NCBI GenBank assembly: GCA_002633315.1
Contig: NWBN01000033.1
Coordinates: forward strand, 1-39,419
DNA from: Bacteroidales bacterium Phil6
GTDB lineage: Bacteria; Bacteroidota; Bacteroidia; Bacteroidales; F082
Length of the DNA stretch: 39,419 bases
Direction of reading: 5' to 3'
The notes under the pieces are model-generated. The model saw only the letters and a program-made list of their open reading frames with translations, had not been told where the DNA came from and did no database searches. The position numbers were made by a program, and so were the translations under genes. Of this stretch, positions 9,328 through 17,790 are shown piece by piece (positions within the stretch are counted from its first letter, which is position 1; each line of letters begins with the position of its first letter).

Positions 9328-10652
9328 CACTAGTATCTAAAAAATTTTTTGATAATCCTTGGTAATTTATTTATATATAATTAAATACACAGAGAAAAGC
9401 CGCGTGTCGATTTGAATTGATTTTCCATATTTGCCACCGAAAATATAATCGGACAAGCATGAATGCGGGCAAATACATATTCAGTCAACTCGTCAGCTTT
9501 CTTCCTAAGAGAGTATTTGACGGCATTGTGAAACGACATGAAGGAGACAAGTGGGTGAAGCATTTCACTTGTTGGAATCAGCTTCTTGTCATGATGTTCG
9601 GACAACTTGCTGGCTGTAACAGCCTCAGAGAAGTCGCTGCGATCGTTGATGCCATCAAGAATAAGAACTACCATCTCGGTTTCGGTAGCGGAGACATAAA
9701 GCTGAGCAATATATTTTATGCCAATGCAAACCAGGATTACAAGATCTTTGAAAAGTTTGCCTACTTTATGATTAACCTTGCTACGAGCAAGAAAATTACA
9801 AGACCGTTTGAACTCAATGGAAAGTTCTATGCGTTTATTTCTACGACGATAGACCATTGCATGAGCATTTTCGAATGTGCTTACTTCAGAAAGACCAAGT
9901 GCGGAATCAAGGTGCATACACTGTTTGATGTAGTCACTCAGATCCCTCATACATTCACATTACAGAAGTGAGACTTCACGATGTGAAAGCGATGGATGGG
10001 ATACCTTATGAGCCTAATGCGTTCTATATCTTTGACAAAGGATATTACGACCTTGCCAGATTGTACAGAATCCAATGCATAGGATCTATGTTCATCATCC
10101 AAGCGAAGGAACATCTCAAGTATGAAATCATGTCTGGAGATGATCTGTTGGATGCGGACGACAATGTTATGCTTGACCAGACCATAAGGATCAAGGGCCC
10201 ACTGACCAAGAAAAAACACCCATCTGAACTGAGGAGGATAGTTTACTATACTCCTGAACTGAAGAGGACGTTCACATTCCTTACCAACGACTTTACGATC
10301 AAGACTAAGGATATTGCAATGCTCTACAAGCAGAGATGGCAGGTTGAACTGTTCTTCAGGTGGATAAAGCAGCACCTCAGAGTTCTTTCTTTTTGGGTAA
10401 TCACTGAGAATGCTGTGAGGATACAGATATATATTGCAGTCATCACATACTGCCTCGTGGCCATTGTAGAGTACGACTGCCAGCTTGGAAGGACAACGTT
10501 CAAAGTCCTCCGAGTACTGAGCAGAGTCTTGACCGACAAGACTCCTATCAGAGACCTTTTCAAAGGCTCTGAAACTATCGAGGATGCGGATGATGATGAG
10601 ACTGTTCAACTTAATTTTGATTTTATGTACTAATTTTTATTGGACACTAGTG
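9328..10652 (+). mobile_element. IS4-family insertion sequence, complete ends, inactive
   Basis: The element runs between imperfect inverted ends. The left end reads CACTAGTATCTAAAAAATTT and the right end, read inward on the other strand, CACTAGTGTCCAATAAAAAT. A matching 9-bp flank on each side marks the insertion. Its single transposase gene lies on the plus strand, opposite to the surrounding operon. The element splits the GT2 gene from the sugar transferase gene. It is a different subtype from the decayed IS4 copy at 30670, although both ends share an AGTGTCC core. Confidence 0.82.
9459..10633 (+). pseudogene. IS4-family transposase, frameshifted and missing the first catalytic Asp
   Basis: The N-terminal frame starts best at ATG 9459 (MNAGKYIFSQLVSFLPKRVF) and includes the DUF4372-like region. 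It runs to VTQIPHTF, where a single-base loss near 9955-9960 ends it. The second frame continues with ITEVRLHDVKAMDGIPYE and ends at 10633. The YREK-type region is present in LYKQRWQVELFFRWIKQHL, with its catalytic Glu, and the second Asp is present in YIFDKGYYD. The first catalytic Asp, normally in YAFDSTT, is replaced by Ile (YAFISTT). Frame loss plus an active-site change make this copy inactive, even though its ends and target duplication look fresh. Confidence 0.85.
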
Positions 10653-10661
10653 ACATAAAAT
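10653..10661. repeat. Right target-site duplication of the first IS4 element
   Basis: These nine bases, ACATAAAAT, copy the sequence at 9319-9327. They join the end of the IS to the tail of the GT2 gene, whose stop codon begins 8 bases further on. Confidence 0.8.
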
Positions 10662-10668
10662 AAATTTG

Positions 10669-11715
10669 TTACTTTTTTCTAAAATCAAGTATTCTCCTCA
10701 TGCACCATGATAAAATTATAAACAAATCAACCCAACGATGTTTTGCCGTTGTGAAATATATGCGCCAATAAAAGGCGCTTTGAGTATAATCAAAGGTTTT
10801 AAATGATTGTATAAGGTTTTCATTATTCAAGAAAATCTTACATTCTTTATGAATGAGCATATAATTATGCAACTTTAAGGCATTTCCACTCAATGGAATT
10901 ATGCTACAACAAATTCTACTATGAAATGCTTGCATGTATTCTTCATCAAAATAATTCGAGAAATTTTTAAGGATGTAAGCATACCACCAATTCCATTTCT
11001 CAACTAACCCTTTTCTGTATGGCTTCGTAACTGATTGGCCAGTATTACGTCTATAGTGATATAGTGGAACAGAAAGATAATAAGCACTTGATGCATGTAA
11101 GGTAAATTCAAAATTAAATTGAAGGCATTCCGATGGAAGCAAGTTAAGATCTATATATTTCAGATTGTTATCTCTAATTATATTTGATCTATACAATCTA
11201 GCCCAAACAGGAGTATGTCTATCTAAAAGAGAAGGATTTTTTAGGTATTCTCTTATCAAGCCTAAAGTATGTATTTTAATCTCGTTACGATAGTCTCCGT
11301 TTTTAAACTCTTTGTTTTCAGGGAACATAAGTTTTGCTTTACTTCCTAAAGTTGATTCATTATAATGAGCACAAATAACTAAATCAACCTTCTTTAAAAT
11401 TGCTATCTGATACATTTTTTCACAAAAATCTTTCTCAAGCCAATCATCACTATCAACAAACATAATAAATTCACCTTTCGCTTTTACCATCCCAAAATTT
11501 CTTGAAGCAGAGACCCCTTGGTTACGATTGTGAAAAACTTTAAATTTCTCATTGTTTGCATATTCTTCACAAATACTAGAGGATAAATCCGTACTTCCAT
11601 CATCAACAATAATCACTTCAATGTCTTCTAATGTTTGATTACTAATTGAATCAAGACATTCATGAAGATATGAACTAGTATTATAAACTGGTACAATTAT
11701 ACTTATCTTTTTCAT
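10669..11715 (-). CDS. GT2-family (GT-A fold) glycosyltransferase
   Basis: This 348-residue protein is a standard family 2 transferase. It begins MKKISIIVPVYNTSSYLHEC, followed by VDDGSTD (38-43) and the nucleotide-sugar/metal site MFVDSDDW (DSDD at 88-91). The acceptor-side C-terminal half is less conserved and includes WARLYRSNII. It adds one sugar to the growing lipid-linked repeat on the cytoplasmic face of the membrane. The start overlaps the stop of the upstream GT by 4 bases, so the two are translated together. Before the IS4 insertion the sugar transferase gene followed directly. Confidence 0.9.
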   Translation of the reverse strand: MKKISIIVPVYNTSSYLHECLDSISNQTLEDIEVIIVDDGSTDLSSSICEEYANNEKFKVFHNRNQGVSASRNFGMVKAKGEFIMFVDSDDWLEKDFCEKMYQIAILKKVDLVICAHYNESTLGSKAKLMFPENKEFKNGDYRNEIKIHTLGLIREYLKNPSLLDRHTPVWARLYRSNIIRDNNLKYIDLNLLPSECLQFNFEFTLHASSAYYLSVPLYHYRRNTGQSVTKPYRKGLVEKWNWWYAYILKNFSNYFDEEYMQAFHSRICCSIIPLSGNALKLHNYMLIHKECKIFLNNENLIQSFKTFDYTQSAFYWRIYFTTAKHRWVDLFIILSWCMRRILDFRKK

Positions 11716-12986
11716 TTGTTTCCAATCAAATTTTTGAGGTCATTATATAGTCTCTGCCTAACCTCTGTAAGCAGAAAGTATTTTTTAACATATGCATTTG
11801 TCATTCTAGCCATGCTTACAAGATCGTCATTTTTCGAAACAATTTGTGTTATAGTGCTCTGTATATTGTTTAAATCTGTTATAACGATTGCCCCTGGAAT
11901 TTGTAAAGCTTCCTCAACAGATGCTATATTTTGTGGCCCAATTACAAGAAGTACTGAACCAGATTGAAGACAATCTGATATTTTTGTTGAATATGATAAT
12001 CTAACACTACTTATGTCTTTTTTGGAAAAAGACTCAACATGGAGTACAAAATCAGCTTGGTGCATGATCTTTTTGATTTCATTATAAGACCTCGGTCCCA
12101 TAATTTTAGAAGTATTGTAAATATTTAATGCCAAGTCAATTTCATGAGTAATCTCTGTGGTTGTATATATTTCAAGTAATATTTTAGTTTCATTGTTGTT
12201 GATCTCCTTTAATGCCGTAGCCAATCTTGATAGTGTATAAATTCTCCCATAATAAAGATTACCAGCGTATACAATCTTTAATGGATTGTTAATAGTGCTT
12301 TTTATGTTTGCAATTTCACATCCCTTGTATAGCGGGGTAATTTTGACATTAAATAAAGAGCTATAGTCCTCACACATAAGTTTCGAAGCTCCATAATGAT
12401 AATCAACCAATCCGACGACTTTATTAAAGCGATGTTCAAAGATTCTGTATATAAGACCTTTGGAACTCCTAAAACGACGGTAAACATCATCAGCATAAAA
12501 CGCAACACATTTTGCAATAGTATGTTTTTTAAAGTATTTAAGATTTTCATAAATAAAAGCATCTGATTTCGCAAAGAAGAAAATAATGTCAGGGTCAAAC
12601 ATTTTTATGAAGTTTTTATAGCTACTATTTATCCATATTCTGGAACTGAATAAGATATCAACTATAAGGTAAAATACCCCCCTTTTAAAATTAGAATATT
12701 TACTATGTCGGATAAGTTCCCTTTCTGTTTTACCAATATAACTATTAGACTTGATATCATTATTAAAGAAATGTTTACCTATCATCCATGGGCTGAAAAT
12801 ATGCTTTATTATGCTGATTGGTGAAATGCTAAAATACTCGTTGCAAAAGTCATTATTAGGGTAAGTATCTCTACAATAAATACAAGCTATTTTACAATCT
12901 TTCCAATTTGAAAACCAATTGGCATATGTATTTCCACTAGCATTTCTAATGTCAAGTTCTATATTGCTAATTATAAGTATATTCAT
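11712..12986 (-). CDS. GT-B-like glycosyltransferase
   Basis: The reading frame could begin at 13031, but the better start is ATG 12986 (MNILIISNIELDIRNASGNT), which matches the relic paralogue upstream and gives 424 residues. The N-terminal Rossmann-like strand, an IVYAGNLYYGRI segment near the middle and a C-terminal domain with GSVLLVIGPQN fit a family 4-like transferase. There is no clear EX7E motif, unlike the three other GT4 genes here, so the assignment is by overall layout. It overlaps the GT2 gene downstream. A broken homologue of its N-terminus lies just upstream at 13064-13369. Confidence 0.72.
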   Translation of the reverse strand: MNILIISNIELDIRNASGNTYANWFSNWKDCKIACIYCRDTYPNNDFCNEYFSISPISIIKHIFSPWMIGKHFFNNDIKSNSYIGKTERELIRHSKYSNFKRGVFYLIVDILFSSRIWINSSYKNFIKMFDPDIIFFFAKSDAFIYENLKYFKKHTIAKCVAFYADDVYRRFRSSKGLIYRIFEHRFNKVVGLVDYHYGASKLMCEDYSSLFNVKITPLYKGCEIANIKSTINNPLKIVYAGNLYYGRIYTLSRLATALKEINNNETKILLEIYTTTEITHEIDLALNIYNTSKIMGPRSYNEIKKIMHQADFVLHVESFSKKDISSVRLSYSTKISDCLQSGSVLLVIGPQNIASVEEALQIPGAIVITDLNNIQSTITQIVSKNDDLVSMARMTNAYVKKYFLLTEVRQRLYNDLKNLIGNK

Positions 12987-13063
12987 TTTAAATTTATTAT
13001 TTAACTTCACTAGTGTCTGGTAAAAAATCAAAAAAGTTCTTTGAAATATTGAACGTTAGGTGA

Positions 13064-13369
13064 TTACAAAGCCATATTACGCTTTGCTGTGCTTATCATC
13101 TTTGCCTCATTCACACTATCCGCTAAATTTCCATCATGAGATTCATATATAAAATGTCATCCTATCTTAGATAGTTTAAATAGGTGCTTGACGATTGAGA
13201 TTGGTGATATGGAATAATATTCCTTACAGACATTATTATTCGGTTTAGCATCTCTTGAATATAATCAATAAAAATTTGTGAACTTCCATCCCTCAAAGAA
13301 GTTTGAAAGAGTATTGCCACTAGCGATTCGATCATCCCATACAGCTTTCGTAATAACTAGGATATTCAT
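13064..13369 (-). pseudogene. 5' fragment of a paralogous glycosyltransferase gene
   Basis: On the minus strand ATG 13369 opens MNILVITKAVWDDRIASGNT, then SNFFEGWKFTNFY, a TGA stop, and LYSRDAKPNNNVCKEYYSIS. It then runs through PISIVKHLFKLSKIG to a second stop. This parallels the intact downstream gene position by position (MNILIIS, ASGNTYANWF, CRDTYPNNDFCNEYFSIS, PISIIKHIF). After that the similarity fades, although an open stretch ending RNMAL continues to 13064. It is a truncated relic with at least one nonsense mutation, bounded on the other side by the IS256 relic. Confidence 0.75.
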
Positions 13370-13482
13370 AAGGTAATAACTTAATAGTAATATATAATTA
13401 TATGAGTAGTGTTTCATTCAGTGTGTCTGTAGTGAGTCTTCAGACCTCTTAGTTTTGCAAATATATCAATTTATCTGGTTAC

Positions 13483-13510
13483 CTCATCGGCAGGCATGCC
13501 TGCCGATGAG
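13483..13510. terminator. Perfect 28-bp palindrome, terminator-like
   Basis: The sequence CTCATCGGCAGGCA and its exact reverse complement form an uninterrupted palindrome. It would fold as a GC-rich 12-bp stem with a CATG loop. On the plus strand it is followed by CATTTTTATT, which gives a short T run. On the minus strand it lies about 50 bases beyond the transposase stop but has no T run. It is probably a terminator belonging to the IS; a binding site for a dimeric protein cannot be excluded. Confidence 0.45.
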
Positions 13511-13560
13511 CATTTTTATTCGTCCGGGAACAGATTCCTGTCAAGATCGATTCTCGGGAC

Positions 13561-14683
13561 CTACCTCAGGTAGGACTTCTTGTCCATGGCTGTCTTTCCC
13601 ATAAGCAAGATGACCGATTCCTCGTTGGGCATGACCCCGCGCATCCTCGTAACCCGCCGGGAATCCTTCTGCAGCAACTCTACCCAGTTAGTGGTGTAGA
13701 TCATGGACTGGATGCGGTGCTCATATTTAGGTAAGTGAAATATGCCTTGTAGGAAGCGTCCTCGCCTCGTCTCTTGATACTTCTGTAATACCTGCCCCAT
13801 TTGGCACAAAACCGCTGCCACTCGTCCCAGGCTTGCTCCACGGTATAGTTTCTGTCTCCCGTACGAAAGACCTGTCTCAGATCGTCAGCCACATCCCCTT
13901 TGTCACTGTTGAGGACATCGCTCAGTATGTTGCGATTCAAGTGAGTGGTGCATCTCTGGAGACTAGTGCCGGGAAACACTTCGCTGACGACATTATCAAG
14001 TCACTTGAGACCATCCGCGCGTATAAGTCTGATTCTCGAGACACCTCTCTCGTAAAGGTCATTGAGCATTTTACCCCAGCTAAGAGCGCTTTCAATAGGC
14101 ATGTTGTAGATGCCGAGAACCACCCTGGTCTTGTCTTCCTTGACGGCAAGGATGACATAGAAAACCTCCGTATCAACGCTGCGCTTGCGGTGGATCTTGA
14201 TATGGACGCAGTCAATGAACATTAAAGGATAATAGCTCTCCAGCGAGCGTTCAAGCCACTCCGTGACATCACGGCGCAGATAGTCAAGCATCCTCGATAT
14301 GCTCGCCTTGCTGTAGTGCTCCCCCGTAGATGTCGGCAAACACTTCTCCGACCTGTTCCAACGTCAGGCCTTTGGTGTATAACGTATCTGCCAGACGTTC
14401 GCACTCTTCCTCCTGATCTCGCAGTATGACCAGTATGCGGGGATGGAAGTTCCCGTAGCGGTCACGTGGTATACGGAATATCAGTGTCCGTCCGTGCCCA
14501 TATGTCCTGCCTGGATGGGTAGCCGTTGCACTTGTTCCCTGACAGGCCCGCTTCCTGTAGATACTTCTTGCGTTCCGACACCATAAGACTCTCAAGCATT
14601 ATCTCCATCAGGTACTGTAACCCTTTTTCTTTTTCCATATGCTTGCATATTAGCTCGGAAAGTTGTTCATTTGTAAAGTCCAT
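13561..14683 (-). pseudogene. IS256-family (Mutator-type) transposase, multiply frameshifted
   Basis: Successive minus-strand frames spell an IS256 transposase. It starts MDFTNEQLSELICKHMEKEK at 14683 and continues with RIPRDRYGNFHPRILVILRD. Then come HYSKASISRMLDYLRRDVTE and FIDCVHIKIHRKRSV, which holds the first catalytic Asp. Further on are PGTSLQRCTTHLNRN, VEQAWDEWQRFCAKWG and SMIYTTNWVELLQKDSRRVT, and the stop is at 13561. At least four frame changes separate these pieces, and the frame at about 14001 ends in a stop just after RADGLK. It cannot make an active enzyme. Confidence 0.85.
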
Positions 14684-14784
14684 AAAGTCTACTCTTTTTT
14701 AGTTTTTGTTTATTTTGCTTTTACAAATCTAAAAAATCTGTAGACTTTTTTATTATCCTATCTCAGACACACTTTTTGGAACAG

Positions 14785-14958
14785 TATCCATAATTAAAGT
14801 GTGGAAAGTTAATAATTTCTTTTTCCTTTACTTGACACACTTTAATTAATTTACAGTCTCGAAGGAGAGTTGCTGCTTATACACATCGGTACAATCTCGC
14901 AACCACCTCAGAGAGGCTGTCATGACTCCCTGCATAAGTGATACTTTAATGCAAAGAA
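14785..14958. other. Spacer with a perfect 13-bp inverted repeat
   Basis: The arms TAATTAAAGTGTG (14791-14803) and CACACTTTAATTA (14836-14848) are exact reverse complements separated by 32 bases. The right arm extends to GACACACTTT, which also occurs in the IS256 right end at 14766-14775, so this may be a second, older transposon end. On the minus strand an ATG at about 14935 opens a short frame (MQGVMTASLRWLRDCTDVYK, then QQLSFETVN and a stop) that I do not recognise; it may be a gene tail. Confidence 0.4.
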
Positions 14959-15546
14959 CTATTTATCGGTGACAGGTCTGATGTGAATTTGCCAAAAACG
15001 AGGGCATGTAGTTATTTGCCTATTTTCGTTTCTTGCATCTATACAATATGCATTTTTTCTGTCATCAGGAGAGGAACTCCAATAGGACGTACTTGGCAGC
15101 GTTATACTATTGCCATTTGGCCCGATTATTCGAAATCCAATGAGCCATTTTAATTCGTTGTATAGAGGTTCCCATGTACATTTTTCTTGTAATTCCCTCC
15201 ATTCTCCCACAGTTGGTATTCTCCACTTCATCCCCCAGTTAGCTGATGCCGCATCATATATGATGTTTCCTGATATATCTGCCAGTTTTTTATTCCAAGC
15301 AGCACAATCTTTAATGGCATCTCTGTCACTTTCACGTGTCCTGTATATTGCCATACGATTTCCCCATTGATAAAAATCACCATAATCATCTGTTGTATCT
15401 GCTCCTAAGTTATAAGTGGCCCAATTTATACTAAGACCTAAATCAATCCACCCGTGACCGTTTAGAACACCGGATGTGCTGTCTTGCGCTGATGCAAGCA
15501 TTGGGCATAGAGCAGCAAAAATTAAACACAAGAATTTTATTTTCAT
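14959..15546 (-). CDS. Exported FISUMP/C-type-lectin-like protein
   Basis: The frame is open from 15627, but ATG 15546 gives a clean signal peptide (MKIKFLCLIFAALCPMLASA, cleaved before QDSTSG) and a protein of about 195 residues. The mature part has the pattern common in exported Bacteroidetes proteins of the FISUMP/DUF1566 type: GWIDLGLSINWATYNLGA, DYGDFYQWGN, WRIPTVGEWREL, GPNGNSITLPSTSYWSSS and a terminal IRPVTDK. This fold resembles the formylglycine-generating enzyme/C-type lectin core and is often a binding module. It starts 19 bases after the stop of the BACON-caspase gene and ends the four-gene exported operon. The ligand is unknown. Confidence 0.72.
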   Translation of the reverse strand: MKIKFLCLIFAALCPMLASAQDSTSGVLNGHGWIDLGLSINWATYNLGADTTDDYGDFYQWGNRMAIYRTRESDRDAIKDCAAWNKKLADISGNIIYDAASANWGMKWRIPTVGEWRELQEKCTWEPLYNELKWLIGFRIIGPNGNSITLPSTSYWSSSPDDRKNAYCIDARNENRQITTCPRFWQIHIRPVTDK

Positions 15547-15565
15547 ATTAATAGCTGTTGATTGG

Positions 15566-17014
15566 TTATAATCCATAGTAATTGAGTTTTGTTTGCCAGT
15601 AGTTGGAATTAATAATGTTGTATGCAACCATCATAGATGAGACACCAGCAGCATCGCAAGCATACATCTGTCCGTTGGGGTACACTACGAAATTGTCTGC
15701 AAAATATCCGGTTGCGGGACTTCCATTCGCATATCGTGGATTGGAACAACGAAAATATGTGTATCCTGTTCCTGGATTATTAAAATATGCGTCTTGGATA
15801 ATCACACTTGGTGAGATTATTTTAAAAATACCTGTGTTATCAGTGTATATTACCATTAATCCAGTATAAGTAACATAGCCAACCATCCAAGAGATTTCTG
15901 TGACTACCTGAATTGATTTGCTGGTTGGAGCTGTATATGTTTTACCTTTTTGTGTGATTGATACCTTGACTTCCTTTTCATCGCATTTTATTTTAAAGTA
16001 ATCGCTACGCGAACTTGAACTGTTATTTTCACTCACTCTCAAAGTTAAAGTGCTTCCTGACTTTGTGAGAGTTCCCCACGAGTCAGTGTCAACGGACACA
16101 TACCAAGATCCGCTTGCGGAAATACTAAATGTCTTCGTACCACCAGATGCTGAAAAAGAGACTGACTGGGGTGAAATTGATATATACGAAGATGATGTTT
16201 TTTGAGCAATCTTAGCTTTGGAGTCGGAATATGCACCGGATAACCATTGTGGTTGTTGTGTCTCGGCCGCGTACCGGTCAGCATAGTCCATTGTTTTTTG
16301 TGATACGGAGTTAAGGAAAGAAGACCATGTTGTTCCACCACTGCGTGAGTCAAGAGCATCCCTGAATGCTAAAGAGAAATATCCTAAGCCTCCAAGTGGG
16401 CAGAAAGATTTTTGACCTTTTTTACTGCTGGATATTAGATAGTCTCCGCTGGATTCTCTAAACAAAGTTCTGATTTTCGTATTTTCACCTTCGAACACAT
16501 CATATCCTGCGGTATAGTTCCCTTTTACCTGTCGAGTCTGATATACTGCATTGCAAGCTTCCGCTCCAACGAACAATAGACGATGAGGCTTTGCCCGCAA
16601 AGTATTGTAAATGGATAACAAGGATTTTGTCCTTGTATTAATGTCGTCACTTCTTAATCCTAATGTCAGAACAGGGAAATCATTCGTCCCATCATTATAC
16701 CCGTGTCCTGTGTAGTAGAAGAATATTACATCGTCAGAATTTGTTGACAGGGAAGAAATCACTCCGTTAAGTTTACTTCTTGTAAAGTCACTTCCGTAAC
16801 AGATATACTTCTTAATGGCCATCCCAGTATGTTTTTGAATTAAAGGGATAAAGTTGTTGATGAAATACCTATTGGCCTCTTCTGAACTTTTACCAACTTC
16901 AGAATCATTTGTATCAGAGAAATATATGAAATGGAATGTGCCTTGAGCACAAACTTGCTGACACAGAGTGATGCAAAATAACCCTGACAGGATGCATATA
17001 ATTAGTTTTTTCAT
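15566..17014 (-). CDS. Secreted caspase-like (C14) protease with BACON domain
   Basis: This 482-residue protein starts with a signal peptide (MKKLIICILSGLFCITLCQQ, cleavage near 23). A caspase/metacaspase core follows at about 25-270, with His104 in FFYYTGHGYND and Cys154 in FVGAEACNAVY, the expected catalytic dyad. Residues 276-357 form a BACON domain (YISISPQSVSFSASGGTKTF, then SWYVSV and VSITQKG), an Ig-like fold that in Bacteroidetes often binds glycans or mucin. The last 120 residues are unrecognised. It starts 2 bases after the stop of the smaller caspase gene. Export of a caspase-fold enzyme is unusual for cell-death roles and points to the periplasm, surface or outside. Substrate and activator are unknown. 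Confidence 0.85.
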   Translation of the reverse strand: MKKLIICILSGLFCITLCQQVCAQGTFHFIYFSDTNDSEVGKSSEEANRYFINNFIPLIQKHTGMAIKKYICYGSDFTRSKLNGVISSLSTNSDDVIFFYYTGHGYNDGTNDFPVLTLGLRSDDINTRTKSLLSIYNTLRAKPHRLLFVGAEACNAVYQTRQVKGNYTAGYDVFEGENTKIRTLFRESSGDYLISSSKKGQKSFCPLGGLGYFSLAFRDALDSRSGGTTWSSFLNSVSQKTMDYADRYAAETQQPQWLSGAYSDSKAKIAQKTSSSYISISPQSVSFSASGGTKTFSISASGSWYVSVDTDSWGTLTKSGSTLTLRVSENNSSSSRSDYFKIKCDEKEVKVSITQKGKTYTAPTSKSIQVVTEISWMVGYVTYTGLMVIYTDNTGIFKIISPSVIIQDAYFNNPGTGYTYFRCSNPRYANGSPATGYFADNFVVYPNGQMYACDAAGVSSMMVAYNIINSNYWQTKLNYYGL

Positions 17015-17016
17015 CG

Positions 17017-17790
17017 CTATTCTTCAAAAGGGTCTCCAGATTGTGTTACATTGTACTGAGGGGTTTGTTTGCCATCAGAATACCTTAAAGTATATTCTTT
17101 AGCCCTAAGCATAACGATATCCCACGTAGCAGAATTATGATTAGTCAGTTCTGTTATAGCTTTGCGCAGACTAATGCCAAACATTGCTCCATAGCGGGTA
17201 TCGCTCCAAGAGTATTGTCCTTGTTTACTGGCTGACATTATAATTGTTTTTTTCCCTTTAAACCCTGTAAAAAGCTGTTTTATAGGATTTTTATTTACAT
17301 CTTCAAATGAATCATAGGAAGATGTAAAGTCATAGTGGCTTGTGTATTGCTTGTTACAGCAATCCGCTATACACAAGATTAGTTTTGCATTTCCGGCAGC
17401 CTCTTTCAATAGCTTGAGAATTTCAATTTCCCTAAAATCCTGATCTTTTAGGTTCAGTGTCGGCCATATATTAGTAACATCATTGTATCCGTGACCGCTG
17501 TAATAAAACACGACCACGTCACCGCTGTTAACTGACAATTGTGATATACTCTCCTTAACTTTTTTTGCAGTAAAATTGATGTCACTGAAAGTTCTGGGTT
17601 TGTAGGTATAATCTATGGCGGAGGCCACATTCCCGAAAAAAGAGTACATATTTTTCATGTCAGCCATGCGGTCTATTTCGCGACCATTTTCTTGCTCGTT
17701 GACAAAAATCAAAGCATGTAGTGTTTGAGCGAAAGCAGAAGTAGGGAGAATGAACAAAAAAGAGATTATAATGAAAAATAATCTATTCAT
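17017..17790 (-). CDS. Secreted caspase-like (C14) protease, single domain
   Basis: This 257-residue protein has a signal peptide (MNRLFFIIISFLFILPTSAF, cleavage near AFA-Q) followed by one caspase-fold domain. The catalytic His100 lies in VFYYSGHGYND. The Cys is best taken as Cys145 in IADCCNKQY, aligned to EACN in the neighbour. KKTIIMSASKQGQYSW resembles the post-catalytic strand of metacaspases. It resembles the N-terminal half of the next gene, so the two probably arose by duplication. Its start overlaps the lipoprotein gene's stop by 8 bases. The role is unknown; context suggests a protein set that works together outside the cytoplasm. Confidence 0.85.
   Translation of the reverse strand: MNRLFFIIISFLFILPTSAFAQTLHALIFVNEQENGREIDRMADMKNMYSFFGNVASAIDYTYKPRTFSDINFTAKKVKESISQLSVNSGDVVVFYYSGHGYNDVTNIWPTLNLKDQDFREIEILKLLKEAAGNAKLILCIADCCNKQYTSHYDFTSSYDSFEDVNKNPIKQLFTGFKGKKTIIMSASKQGQYSWSDTRYGAMFGISLRKAITELTNHNSATWDIVMLRAKEYTLRYSDGKQTPQYNVTQSGDPFEE

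Larger units (their letters stand above)
13411..14784 (-). mobile_element. IS256-family element, degenerate
   Basis: The ends show related inverted repeats. The left reads GTTTCATTCAGTGTGTCTG at 13411-13429. The right, read inward on the minus strand from 14784, reads GTTCCAAAAAGTGTGTCTG. They share GTT, CA and AGTGTGTCTG. The transposase gene lies between them on the minus strand. I could not see a convincing 8-9 bp target duplication. A perfect 28-bp palindrome sits inside the left end at 13483-13510. Confidence 0.65.

Noticed and set aside
9381..10609. Long minus-strand frames within the first IS4 element
   Set aside because: They mirror the transposase, whose motifs are on the plus strand; the antisense peptides match nothing.
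13833..14225. Plus-strand frame of 130 codons in the IS256 relic
   Set aside because: It is opposite to clear IS256 transposase fragments and is only open by chance.
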